From Gammaproteobacteria bacterium (GTDB taxonomy: Bacteria > Pseudomonadota > Gammaproteobacteria > Arenicellales > UBA868): a stretch of DNA of 56,542 nucleotides. Positions within the stretch are counted from its first letter, which is position 1. The number at the start of each line of letters is the position of its first letter. Below, piece after piece: positions 26,570 through 35,553 of this stretch. The notes beneath the pieces are model-generated. The model ran no database searches, was not told where the DNA came from, and saw only the letters and a list, made by a program, of their open reading frames with translations. Both the position numbers and the translations under genes were made by a program. Location of the stretch: assembly GCA_022451485.1 (NCBI GenBank), contig JAKUQS010000017.1, positions 1 to 56,542 on the forward strand, written 5' to 3'.

Positions 26570-27703
26570 ATGGCCAGAATCCAGCTAAAGGCATTAAGAA
26601 AAAGTTTTGATGATACCGAGGCTGTTCGCGGAATCGATCTAGACGTCGAGCACAATGAATTTGTCGTTCTAGTCGGGCCCTCGGGCTGCGGGAAAAGCAC
26701 GACCCTGCGAATGATCGCTGGACTTGAAGAGATTACCGACGGCGAGATTTACATCGGTGATGACTTGGTTAATCACACCCCTCCTCGAGACCGGCATATT
26801 GCAATGGTTTTCCAGAATTACGCGCTGTATCCACACATGACCGTCTACGACAACATGTCCTTTGGCCTAAAGCTCGCCAAGACACCTAAAGATGAAATCA
26901 AACGCCGCGTCCAAAATGCCGCTGACATTCTAAACATTCAAGAACTTATGGATCGGCGACCGAAGCAACTCTCTGGTGGCCAACGACAGCGGGTTGCTAT
27001 GGGGCGCGCTATTGTTCGAGAGCCGCAGGCATTTCTTTTTGATGAACCGCTCAGCAATCTTGATGCCAAATTGCGGGTTCAAATGCGCACCGAAATCAAA
27101 AAGATTCATCAACGAGTTGGGACCACCGTGATCTACGTGACCCACGATCAGGTCGAAGCCATGACCTTAGCAGACAGAATTGTGGTCATGAATGATGGAG
27201 TGATTGAACAAGTCGCCACCCCCCAGGAAATGTACGACAGCCCGAGAACCCGCTTCGTCGCAGGATTCATTGGTTCTCCTGCCATGAACTTTGTCCCATG
27301 TGAAGTCATTGATGGTGCGGATGGCGCGTACATCAATCTCGGGGACGAACTCAAATTAAAGATTCCAGACGAGGATGCTACGCGCTACCAACCCCATAAA
27401 GGGAAATCACTCACCTTTGGTATCAGACCGGAGCATGTCACCGAAAAACGCGTTCACACCGCATCATCACAGGTTGATTTCAGTGCCGATGTTCAGGTTG
27501 TTGAACCCATGGGCATGGATACCATGGTGTTCTTCTCAGTCAAAGGCACAGACATTTGCGCACGGTCAGCGCCACAAGCCGTCGTCGGGGCCGGTCACCG
27601 CATGGAGTTCACCGTCGACCTTCACCACATGCACCTGATAGATCCGGAGACAAGTCGTGTCATCGGACATAGGAGTGACGACAAAGCGAAAACGGGTGAT
27701 TAG
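26570..27703 (+). CDS. sugar ABC transporter ATP-binding protein (MalK/UgpC type)
   Basis: A 377-residue ATPase of CUT1 importers. It has Walker A GPSGCGKST (36-44), the signature LSGGQRQRVAMGRA, Walker B FLFDEPLSNLD and the H-loop VTHD. A C-terminal MOBE/TOBE regulatory domain of about 130 residues includes TFGIRPEHV. It lies between sulfatases 3 and 4 on the opposite strand from the permeases it most likely serves. Such ATPases may be shared among several importers, so exclusive pairing is not certain. Confidence 0.94.
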   Translation: MARIQLKALRKSFDDTEAVRGIDLDVEHNEFVVLVGPSGCGKSTTLRMIAGLEEITDGEIYIGDDLVNHTPPRDRHIAMVFQNYALYPHMTVYDNMSFGLKLAKTPKDEIKRRVQNAADILNIQELMDRRPKQLSGGQRQRVAMGRAIVREPQAFLFDEPLSNLDAKLRVQMRTEIKKIHQRVGTTVIYVTHDQVEAMTLADRIVVMNDGVIEQVATPQEMYDSPRTRFVAGFIGSPAMNFVPCEVIDGADGAYINLGDELKLKIPDEDATRYQPHKGKSLTFGIRPEHVTEKRVHTASSQVDFSADVQVVEPMGMDTMVFFSVKGTDICARSAPQAVVGAGHRMEFTVDLHHMHLIDPETSRVIGHRSDDKAKTGD

Positions 27704-27772
27704 GGCCATAAGGAAATAACCGACTCGACGTTTGGTTTCTTATCGTCACACTATCGGTAAAAATGCCCCCGC

Positions 27773-29236
27773 ATGAGCCCGTCTCGACCTAACATTCTCT
27801 GGTACTGCACAGACCAGCAACGCTACGATACGATCGGCGCGCTCAACAACGAATCGGTAATAACACCAAACATTGATCGACTTGTCGGCCGCGGTACGGC
27901 ATTTACGCGCGCCTACGCACAATCACCGATCTGCACACCCAGTCGTGCGAGTTTTCTGACCGGACGGTATCCGAACGCAGTCCGTGCACCGCGCAACGGC
28001 AACAATGAATTTGCTGACCTCTATCCTATCGTCACTCGCTTACTTCATGAAGCTGGTTACGATTGTGGTTTGGTTGGCAAGTTGCACCTCGCAAGTGCGT
28101 TTCAACGGGTAGAACCGCGGTTTAATGATGGCTATCGGTTTTTTAAATGGAGCCATGCGCCTCGAGATGACTGGCCGAACGGGCACGACTACGCCGATTG
28201 GGTGGCTGAGCAAGGCGGCGCATTAACCGAACTCATACGGGACTGCAAGGGTGTCCCAACTGAACTTCATCAAACCACATGGGCCACGGAACGAGCGATT
28301 GAATTCATTCGCGAGCAACGATCGGCGCCTTGGATGTTAAGCGTCAATGTTTATGACCCACACCCCCCCTTTAACCCACCTCAATCGTATCGCGACCTGT
28401 TTGATCCCCAATCGATGCCGCCACCGCTTTTCCGTGAAAGTGACCTGGCACAACAACGGCGCCTTGAGAATATCGACTTCCAATCAAAAGGCGCCAGGCC
28501 TGAGAACTTAGACATTTGCGATCCGATATTGCCCCGCACCCCGACTCCAATGGGAGTCCGTGGTAACAATCCCTCAACGGGAGCGCGTGACGCTTGGACA
28601 CTTAAAGCCGCTTATTACGCCATGTTGAAACTTGTAGACGACCAATTTGGACGCCTGCTGCAGGCCATCGAGGATGGTGGCGACATGAATAATACGCTTG
28701 TAATTTTTTCTACCGACCACGGTGAAGCGCTGGGCGACCACGGCCTGATCGAGAAAGGTTGCCGCTTTTATGAAGGTCTGGTTCGTGTTCCCTTGATATT
28801 TTCGTGGCCGGGCGAAATAAAAACAAACCTACAGTCCGACGCACTGGTTGAATTAATGGACATCGCTCCAACGTTACTGGACGCAGCAACAATCGCCAAG
28901 CCATCGCATATGCAAAGCCAATCCTTATGGCCACTGCTTACAGGCAAAGCAGATCCACACTTCCACAAATCTTTCGTACGTAGTGAGTATTTCGACGCGC
29001 TCAAAGAAAACAACGGGACAAGAGCTACCATGTACCGCGATAACCAGTACAAACTTGTGGTGTACCACGGTCATGATCTCGGAGAACTCTACGATCTCAA
29101 CGTCGACCCTGGAGAATTCAATGACCTATGGAATGATCCGAATGCCAGTGATGTTAAAAATCGACTGATCCGTCAAAGTTTCGATGCGACGATGCTCGCA
29201 CAGGATCTCGGCCCCCCTCGCATTGGACCCATGTAG
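27773..29236 (+). CDS. sulfatase 4 (formylglycine type)
   Basis: A 487-residue sulfatase with the signature C54-T-P-S-R, first metal loop CTDQQ and second site STDHGEALGDHG. It differs from the other five in its central region and lacks the GYTPAPGE tail, so it represents a separate subfamily. It resembles the arylsulfatase/phosphonate monoester hydrolase branch, and a phosphodiesterase or phosphonate activity is the alternative. No signal peptide is seen. It follows the ATPase by 69 bp and converges on sulfatase 5. Confidence 0.92.
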   Translation: MSPSRPNILWYCTDQQRYDTIGALNNESVITPNIDRLVGRGTAFTRAYAQSPICTPSRASFLTGRYPNAVRAPRNGNNEFADLYPIVTRLLHEAGYDCGLVGKLHLASAFQRVEPRFNDGYRFFKWSHAPRDDWPNGHDYADWVAEQGGALTELIRDCKGVPTELHQTTWATERAIEFIREQRSAPWMLSVNVYDPHPPFNPPQSYRDLFDPQSMPPPLFRESDLAQQRRLENIDFQSKGARPENLDICDPILPRTPTPMGVRGNNPSTGARDAWTLKAAYYAMLKLVDDQFGRLLQAIEDGGDMNNTLVIFSTDHGEALGDHGLIEKGCRFYEGLVRVPLIFSWPGEIKTNLQSDALVELMDIAPTLLDAATIAKPSHMQSQSLWPLLTGKADPHFHKSFVRSEYFDALKENNGTRATMYRDNQYKLVVYHGHDLGELYDLNVDPGEFNDLWNDPNASDVKNRLIRQSFDATMLAQDLGPPRIGPM

Positions 29237-29301
29237 GCAATGGGCGATGCCAACAACCCAAACTGCACTGCCGAAATGCGCTTAACGTTTAGCTGCGTCC
29301 T

Positions 29302-30864
29302 CTAATGCACGCCGCTGGGAATTAGCGGATCTTTCAGCTCATCGGGCGGCCGTTCGTTCAACATTTCCTCCAACTCCTTTCGGACAACGCGATCGCTCTC
29401 GAATCGATTAACAGTCTCCGCGGGATCATCGGCCAGATCATATAGCTCTCCTGCCCCTGAATTAACTTCAACCGTCATTTTATATCTCTTGGTGCGTACG
29501 ACTCGAAGTTTAAGGTCCAAGCCCCAATGCTCTGGGTTGAGATCCCACTCCCCATAAGCGTAATCGCGAGACGTGCTACTTGACTCGACCATGGGTCGAA
29601 CGCTGCGTCCATGCATCGAATAAAACGACTCCACCCCCGCATAATCCAGCAAAGTGGCAGCTACATCGGTATTGGAAATTGGATCACCAACCACTTTGCC
29701 TGCGGGAATACCAGGCCCCTTAATTAAGAAACCGACTCGCAATAGCCCTTCGTAAAACATCGGACCCTTTAACATCATGCCATGGTCGCCCAACCAGTCC
29801 CCATGATCCGAAGTGAATATGACGATAGTGTCGTTATCCAAACCCCTCGATGCTATCGCATCAAGGATACGGCCCACGTTGTGATCAATGAGTGAGATCA
29901 TGCCGAAATAATTCGCTATGGTGTGCCGTAGCTGCTCCTCAGTGTCATTGTAATTCCGAGCCCGCCCATTTCGGCGCGGCAACCGATTCAATGACTCATG
30001 ATGATCGTAAATCGCCTGATCCATTGCCGGATCGATCGACCGGTCTTCAACATACGCACGGTGCCACCAGGGACGTTGGTCAAGCCCGCGTTCCCGGACA
30101 GTCGGTAAATCGACTTCATCCGGGTGATGCATTCTTGACCACGGTTCCGGACAATCAAACGGCATGTGAGGATCGGAGAACGAAGCCCAAAGACAAAATG
30201 GCTGATCGGCTCGTTCCTCGTCAAGAAAGTCAATCACCCTGTCACCTACCCAGCTAGAGTGGTGCCAGGCGACAGGTAAAGCAGAGTGCCAGGTCTGCAT
30301 CGCACCAACATCTGGAGCCAACCGCTTTCCGTATAACCCTAACCGCTCTTCCCCGCCACCCCCGCTTCTCAACCACCGCTCATAGTGTTGGCCCTTATTT
30401 TGACTGGCCATTTCCGCAAGCTCGTGTCCCAGCACCGCCAGCTCGACATGTCGAAACCCCATGTAGGGACCCAACCAGTCATCGGCATAACCACTCGAAC
30501 TGTGTCGACACTCAGGGGTACCCGTCGCCGTGAAGGTATTGTATGAAGAAAAATGGGCTTTACCGATGAACGCGGTCGCATAACCCGCCTGTGTTAGCTG
30601 ACCTGCAAACCCGTTCTCGCCCGTCTGCCGCGGTAAATCAATTCCATTATCGATAACCCCATGCGTTCGCGGATACAGACCGGTCAACATACTGGAGCGT
30701 GCTGGCTGGCACATAGCACTCGGCGTAATACATGAACTAAAACGGGCCCCTGAACTGGCAAGCTGATCCAGGTGTGGTGTTTTAACTGCTCGACCCTCAA
30801 AACCAAAACAGTCACCCCGGTGTTGGTCGGAGGTGATGAGAACAAGATTAGGCTTACCACGCAT
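29302..30864 (-). CDS. sulfatase 5 (formylglycine type)
   Basis: A 520-residue sulfatase with the signature C52-Q-P-A-R, first metal loop TSDQHRGDCFG and second site TSDHGDWLGDHG. It closely resembles sulfatase 6 along its whole length, and the two are transcribed head to head. AAGGAG lies 7 nt before the ATG. No signal peptide. A segment of about 50 residues around the middle (FRHVELAVLGHELAEM) is also found in sulfatase 6 but not in 1-4. Substrate unknown. Confidence 0.93.
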   Translation of the reverse strand: MRGKPNLVLITSDQHRGDCFGFEGRAVKTPHLDQLASSGARFSSCITPSAMCQPARSSMLTGLYPRTHGVIDNGIDLPRQTGENGFAGQLTQAGYATAFIGKAHFSSYNTFTATGTPECRHSSSGYADDWLGPYMGFRHVELAVLGHELAEMASQNKGQHYERWLRSGGGGEERLGLYGKRLAPDVGAMQTWHSALPVAWHHSSWVGDRVIDFLDEERADQPFCLWASFSDPHMPFDCPEPWSRMHHPDEVDLPTVRERGLDQRPWWHRAYVEDRSIDPAMDQAIYDHHESLNRLPRRNGRARNYNDTEEQLRHTIANYFGMISLIDHNVGRILDAIASRGLDNDTIVIFTSDHGDWLGDHGMMLKGPMFYEGLLRVGFLIKGPGIPAGKVVGDPISNTDVAATLLDYAGVESFYSMHGRSVRPMVESSSTSRDYAYGEWDLNPEHWGLDLKLRVVRTKRYKMTVEVNSGAGELYDLADDPAETVNRFESDRVVRKELEEMLNERPPDELKDPLIPSGVH

Positions 30865-30919
30865 GCCTGGCTCCTTGATTAAAAATGAAACAAAGGCTTA
30901 GGATCCCTACGCCTTTAAA

Positions 30920-30940
30920 GATAATCTTACATGTATTATC
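30920..30940. promoter_or_regulatory. candidate operator between head-to-head sulfatases
   Basis: GATAAT (30920-30925) and ATTATC (30935-30940) form a perfect inverted repeat with a 9-base spacer. It lies in the 188-bp region shared by sulfatases 5 and 6, so it could bind a dimeric regulator of both. The arms are AT-rich, which raises the odds of chance. Confidence 0.33.
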
Positions 30941-31052
30941 TAACTGCGCTAATTATAGTAAAGAGGTTATATCGCCTTACCTTGAACACGATTCGCGAAA
31001 GTCATAAGACCTTCTCGGTCGATCCTGCAGCCTGATAGCCTCACTCTACGCC

Positions 31053-32585
31053 ATGGCAAGACAGCAACCGAATGTCATCCTGATTACTTCTGACCAACAC
31101 CGGGGTGACTGTTTTGGCTTTGAAGGTCGGCCGATCAAGACTCCTCACTTAGACCAGTTGGCTGCCAATGGCACTCGATTCTCTACCTGCATCACGCCAA
31201 ACAACGTCTGCCAACCCTCGCGAGCATCCATTCTCACGGGATTATTGCCCAACACTCATGGTGTTCACGACAACGGTATCGATCTTGATCCCACCCTTGG
31301 TAATCGCGGAATGGCTGGCACACTCCAGCGCGCCGGAATCATGTCAGCGTTCATCGGTAAAGCACATTTCTCCACTCACCATACGTTCGCGCCCACCGGC
31401 ACACCGGAATGTAAATTTTCCCAACAAGATTATTCACCCGATTGGTTTGGCCCGTACATGGGATTCGAACACGTCGAACTCGTAGTCAACGGGCATAATC
31501 ATGACCTACCAGCCGCCCCACCAGCAGGGCAACATTACGAAAGCTGGTACTACGGAGACGGAAGAGGCGAGGAGAAGAACCGACTATATCGAACCCAGCT
31601 TGCCCCACATACCGGTGCCGCGCATACCTGGCATTCGGCACTTCCATCTGCCTGTCACAACTCCACTTGGGTTAGCGATCGAACCATTGATTTCCTGCGC
31701 AACAGCGGCGAACAGCCATTTTTCCTCTGGACGTCGTTTCCTGACCCCCATCACCCATTTGATGCACCCGATCCATGGTCCCGCATGCATCATCCCGAAG
31801 AAATTGATCTACCTCTGCATCGCACAAAAGACCTGGATCGACGACCTTGGTGGCATACAGCCAGCCTGGAGCGGACGCCGAACATTCAAAAAGATTTTCG
31901 ACTATTGAGGGAAACACGTAGCCGAGTGCCTGATCAAACAGATGAACAGTTGCGTCAAATCATATCTAATTACTACGGAATGATTTCCCTGATCGATCAC
32001 AATGTCGGTCGTATTGTTGACTGTGTGAGTCGCATTCCACAGGGTAACAATACAATAATTATTTTCACTAGCGATCACGGTGAGTGGCTTGGAGATCACG
32101 GACTCCTCTTGAAGGGGCCCATGATGTACGAGGGACTGGTCCGAGTGGGATTCATCGCCCAGGGTCCTGGTATTACGCCTGGGCTAACACTTGATCACCC
32201 TGTCTCCACATTGGACGTGGCGGCCACTGTGTTGGATTACTTCGGGGCCAGTGCAGATCTACCGATGCACGGCAAATCTTTGAAACCGTTGCTTAATGGA
32301 ATGTCGCAGCAACGGGATTTTGCCTACAATGAATGGAGCGTTAACCCCTCACGATGTGGCGTTGAGCTAGAGTTACGCATGGCACGCACACGGCGACATA
32401 AATTAACCCTGGAGTTATTGTCTGGGGCCGGAGAAATGTACGATTTATTTGATGATCCATGGGAAATGAATAACCTGTTTCGCACTGATCAACGGGTTCC
32501 ATTTCAAAACGAACTGTTGGACATGATTAATAGCCGACTAGATGATGCCATACATCCGAGAATCCAACCGGTTGGCATGGCCTGA
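31053..32585 (+). CDS. sulfatase 6 (formylglycine type)
   Basis: A 510-residue sulfatase with the signature C53-Q-P-S-R, first metal loop TSDQHRGDCFG and second site TSDHGEWLGDHG. It is the divergent paralog of sulfatase 5; the first 80 residues differ at only scattered positions. No signal peptide is visible and the N-terminus begins directly with the first beta strand. It is followed after 57 bp by the second enolase-superfamily gene, probably in one transcript. That pairing suggests desulfation followed by dehydration of the freed acid. Confidence 0.93.
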   Translation: MARQQPNVILITSDQHRGDCFGFEGRPIKTPHLDQLAANGTRFSTCITPNNVCQPSRASILTGLLPNTHGVHDNGIDLDPTLGNRGMAGTLQRAGIMSAFIGKAHFSTHHTFAPTGTPECKFSQQDYSPDWFGPYMGFEHVELVVNGHNHDLPAAPPAGQHYESWYYGDGRGEEKNRLYRTQLAPHTGAAHTWHSALPSACHNSTWVSDRTIDFLRNSGEQPFFLWTSFPDPHHPFDAPDPWSRMHHPEEIDLPLHRTKDLDRRPWWHTASLERTPNIQKDFRLLRETRSRVPDQTDEQLRQIISNYYGMISLIDHNVGRIVDCVSRIPQGNNTIIIFTSDHGEWLGDHGLLLKGPMMYEGLVRVGFIAQGPGITPGLTLDHPVSTLDVAATVLDYFGASADLPMHGKSLKPLLNGMSQQRDFAYNEWSVNPSRCGVELELRMARTRRHKLTLELLSGAGEMYDLFDDPWEMNNLFRTDQRVPFQNELLDMINSRLDDAIHPRIQPVGMA

Positions 32586-32642
32586 TATCTACCGTTTGGT
32601 GAGCCTCCGCTCCGAAAAGCATTGCAAGGTTTAAAATCACCC

Positions 32643-33773
32643 ATGACTGAAAGACCTCCGTTACGTCTTTCTGAACTACACTTATATAGCGTTCCCGTAT
32701 CGCTGAAGACTCGATGGATGTTTCTCGTTGGAAGATCCATCGACGGCCTAACAGGGTTTGGAGAAGTAACCCTTCAGAATCAAGAGGCCGCGATACTCAA
32801 CGCGACTCGAGAATTGCCTGGGGTGATTACCGATGCCACCCTGCAAACGCTTCAACAGAGCCTTCCTCTCCCCGTTGGATATGTCCTAGCCAGCGCTGTG
32901 GAACAGGTCTGGCTCGACATCCAAGGGCAAGAACAAAACGTTTCTACCCGTCGTTTAGCCGAAATTGAACCTCGGTCGAAAATCCTCTGTTACGCAAACA
33001 TTAATCGAGGCACTATCGACCGAACCCCAAACTCATTTGCTACTCGTGCAGAGGCAGCGTTGGCCGTTGGTTTCAGTGCGATAAAGATCGCACCATTTGA
33101 TGAGGTTTTAGCGCAGGGAACCAATCAGCACGCCAGGGCTGACGCTATCGATATCGGCATGGCACGTGTTGAAGCCGTGATGCGGGTATCTGAGGATCAT
33201 CCTGTTCAAGTGGACTGTCATAGTCGATTTCAGCTACACGAGGCCAATCACGTCATTGCTCGTCTCGCGCAATTAGGCACCCAATGGATTGAAGAGCCTG
33301 TGGCAGAGATCGCCGAAACAATACCCAAATTAAAAGCACTCCGTGCTACTGCGAATCGTCATGGCGCACTGCTGGCCGGGGCAGAAAAATTCTCAGGACT
33401 GAGTCAGTTTCAATCCTTCATCGACGCCGACGCCTACGATGTCATCATGCCTGACATTCGATTCTGCGGAGGATTTTCGGAAGCTATTCGAATCGCAAAA
33501 TACGCGGACCTACACGGAACCCAGGTCAGTCCCCACAACCCGTGCGGACCCGTGATGGCAGTCGTTAGCGCACAAATGGCAGCCTGCCTACCCTCACTGC
33601 ATTCCTTGGAACTTCAGCATGCCGAATCACCCTTATTCGACAGACTGTTATCCACCTCTCATCAATTGACTCTCGGTCACTATGAACTGACCGAGGAACC
33701 AGGTCATGGCATCACTTTGTCTACGCAATTTAACGAGTATGCTCAGAAAGAGTTTTCTCAAATTTTTCGGTAA
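32643..33773 (+). CDS. enolase-superfamily enzyme (dehydratase-like)
   Basis: A 376-residue enolase-superfamily protein. Metal ligands are Asp191 (VDCHSRF), Glu217 (WIEEP) and Glu248 (GAEKF). Lys148 lies in the strand-2 IKIAPF segment, and His298 in SPHNPCGPV is the likely base; that last motif is typical of acid-sugar dehydratases. The ATG at 32643 is preferred over a TTG at 32622. It follows sulfatase 6 directly and converges on the aldo/keto reductase. Galactonate-dehydratase-like function is plausible, but substrate assignment in this superfamily from sequence alone is unreliable. Confidence 0.88.
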   Translation: MTERPPLRLSELHLYSVPVSLKTRWMFLVGRSIDGLTGFGEVTLQNQEAAILNATRELPGVITDATLQTLQQSLPLPVGYVLASAVEQVWLDIQGQEQNVSTRRLAEIEPRSKILCYANINRGTIDRTPNSFATRAEAALAVGFSAIKIAPFDEVLAQGTNQHARADAIDIGMARVEAVMRVSEDHPVQVDCHSRFQLHEANHVIARLAQLGTQWIEEPVAEIAETIPKLKALRATANRHGALLAGAEKFSGLSQFQSFIDADAYDVIMPDIRFCGGFSEAIRIAKYADLHGTQVSPHNPCGPVMAVVSAQMAACLPSLHSLELQHAESPLFDRLLSTSHQLTLGHYELTEEPGHGITLSTQFNEYAQKEFSQIFR

Positions 33774-33812
33774 CCCACTTCATTATGGATTTCCAATACC
33801 GACAAACTAACA

Positions 33813-33830
33813 CGCAGCGCTTGCGCTGCA
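33813..33830. terminator. small hairpin between convergent genes
   Basis: GCAGCG and CGCTGC arms (33814-33819 with 33824-33829) enclose a four-base loop, between the ends of the enolase-superfamily gene and the aldo/keto reductase gene. On the minus strand it is followed by a T-rich but broken run. It may serve as a weak terminator for the leftward gene. Confidence 0.33.
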
Positions 33831-33842
33831 ACGAGGCCCGCG

Positions 33843-34787
33843 TCAGGCGTATTCCACGATACTCCCAAATAATGCTTTCAATCGAGAACTGTGTGCAATA
33901 GTCAGTTTAGGATTTTCAAGACACCTCGCATTAGCGGTTAAATGTTCCATAGAGGATGTGCCTGTTAGCACGGTGGCTATACCAGGAGGCTCCGCAGCAA
34001 AGCGATAGCCAGCCTCGATAACCGACTTGACATCGCCCTGGATCAGCCAGTCCAGTGGGTTTTTGTCCGGCAGTGCATCCCGAGGAATCAAGCCACTCTT
34101 TTTCCATCCTCTTATTAGTGCTTCCAACAAAACTGGATTCGGCAATTTAATTCTCACCGCCGCCATATTCATTACACCAACGTCATGACGATCAGCCAAC
34201 GTCAAGATGTGATTCGCAGCGTGTTGATTAAGAATTCCATACTTCAACATGACCACATCCCATATTGCAGGATCCTCCGTCAAGGCTACTCGTGCAACTT
34301 CCTGAGCAGGATCGTAAACAAACGGAGTGCTCAGCCCAACAGAGCGAACCTTTCCAGCGTTTCTCAATGCATCCAAAACCGGATATAGCTGATCGACGAC
34401 AGCCCCATATTCTGCTACTCGCGGACCATGAAAAAACATAATGTCTATATAGTCGGTGCCAAGGCGCTTGAGACTGCGCTCAACCGACGCCTGTAACGCC
34501 ACCGGATCCGGAAAAAAATCTTCGCCGATCCTGGGCGACCACTTGGTGGACAAGAAATACTGATTGCGCGGGATGCCACGTAAACACCTTCCCAGTATCG
34601 ACTCTGATTCGCCATATTGTTCAGCCGTGTCAATAAGATTGACACCTAGATCAATCGCGTGATGAACAAGCGCCTGTTGATCTATCAATGTCATGCCCGT
34701 CGCCTGCCCTAAGCGTCGCGCCCCGCCCGTTCCTAGGCTGAGAAGTGACACATTCAGATCGGTTCTGCCCAGACGGCGATAGATCAT
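33843..34787 (-). CDS. aldo/keto reductase (aldose dehydrogenase-like)
   Basis: A 314-residue aldo/keto reductase. The catalytic tetrad is visible: Asp and Tyr in DTAEQYGESES, Lys in LSTKW and His in FFHGP. The layout resembles D-threo-aldose 1-dehydrogenase and L-galactose dehydrogenase members, which oxidise free sugars to lactones with NAD(P). The start lies 8 bases after the stop of a 54-codon frame, so translation may be coupled. Next to sulfatase and dehydratase genes, oxidation of a desulfated aldose is a natural guess. Oxidation versus reduction cannot be told here. Confidence 0.9.
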   Translation of the reverse strand: MIYRRLGRTDLNVSLLSLGTGGARRLGQATGMTLIDQQALVHHAIDLGVNLIDTAEQYGESESILGRCLRGIPRNQYFLSTKWSPRIGEDFFPDPVALQASVERSLKRLGTDYIDIMFFHGPRVAEYGAVVDQLYPVLDALRNAGKVRSVGLSTPFVYDPAQEVARVALTEDPAIWDVVMLKYGILNQHAANHILTLADRHDVGVMNMAAVRIKLPNPVLLEALIRGWKKSGLIPRDALPDKNPLDWLIQGDVKSVIEAGYRFAAEPPGIATVLTGTSSMEHLTANARCLENPKLTIAHSSRLKALFGSIVEYA

Positions 34788-34795
34788 CTACTGTG

Positions 34796-34960
34796 TCAAC
34801 GCCAAAAGGCCGCATTGATACCACTTTGGTTGGCACAGACCCGGGCGGTAGCGAGGTCTCCCGGCTCCCATAAGTTCTGCCCCGTATGATCACCGTCAAG
34901 TAATTCTTCGCGTAGCCCCCACTCGACAATGGGTTTAATTAAGCTATCGATCAATTGCAT
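34796..34960 (-). pseudogene. 54-codon frame resembling the N-terminus of quinolinate phosphoribosyltransferase
   Basis: Between the unknown 176-residue gene and the aldo/keto reductase lies an open frame of 54 codons with ATG at 34960 and TGA at 34796-34798. The ATG comes 3 bases after the preceding stop. The residues IKPIVEWGLREELLDGDHT and a following A-x-A-R-V...G-I pattern recall the first 50 residues of NadC/ModD-type phosphoribosyltransferases (usual A-L-x-E-D-L-x-x-G-D-I-T). Nothing of the catalytic barrel follows in any frame. It is most likely a truncated remnant retained in the operon; a short genuine peptide is the alternative. Confidence 0.42.
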
Positions 34961-34963
34961 GAA

Positions 34964-35494
34964 CTAAGAAACCCCCAGTTTAAGAATCCGGTCTCGCTTG
35001 TCTTCGTAATAAAACTGACCAATCACCTCGGGCGTGTCGGTATTCCATGTAATCGTAGCTCGAATCTCACCTGACTCTTCATCATCATTGCGATCAATGC
35101 TAATCGTGCCAACACCACCGCCACCCAAATTACCCAACATCGTTTCGTTCTCTTCAAGTCGCATCAGGTTGTAGCCTGATAGATGCCGCACGACCAATCG
35201 CTGATCCCCCTCAAAACAGCCATTCAGATATCCATCAATGTAATACTCGAATTCGGAATAAGCTTTTTGCGCGCTTCCCGCCTGATAACCAAATGACTCA
35301 GAAAACAACAACACCACTTCCTGATCTGCGTCCAGATCAATCACATCAAATACCTGATCTGCGTAGTTCAGTCGTGGATTCCGTTGAAGCGAACGTTTGA
35401 CTGCATCGATCACAGCATCTTTTGTAATTGACCCATCGATAATTTCAATGCGGAGGCCTGTCACTCCCCCTTCTGCCTGTAGCAGATTGACCAT
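34964..35494 (-). CDS. uncharacterised 176-residue protein
   Basis: I do not recognise this family. The protein is acidic and soluble-looking, with no signal peptide or membrane segment. It shows an alpha/beta N-terminal half (RIEIIDGSITKDAVIDAVKR), a glycine-rich loop NLGGGGVGTISI near residue 122 and an alternating-strand C-terminus. GAGGGG lies about 8 nt before the ATG. It stands 59 bp after dtd on the same strand and is followed immediately by the 54-codon remnant and the aldo/keto reductase. Codon use looks ordinary, so it is likely a real gene. Confidence 0.75.
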   Translation of the reverse strand: MVNLLQAEGGVTGLRIEIIDGSITKDAVIDAVKRSLQRNPRLNYADQVFDVIDLDADQEVVLLFSESFGYQAGSAQKAYSEFEYYIDGYLNGCFEGDQRLVVRHLSGYNLMRLEENETMLGNLGGGGVGTISIDRNDDEESGEIRATITWNTDTPEVIGQFYYEDKRDRILKLGVS

Positions 35495-35553
35495 AATCTA
35501 TCCCCTCAACTCCTGTTTATACAGCTGACCGAAGCGTTAGGATAACCGGTCTA

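Noticed and set aside
34651-34929. 92-codon minus-strand frame
   Set aside because: It overlaps the start of the aldo/keto reductase and the 54-codon remnant in another frame, and resembles neither nor any known family.
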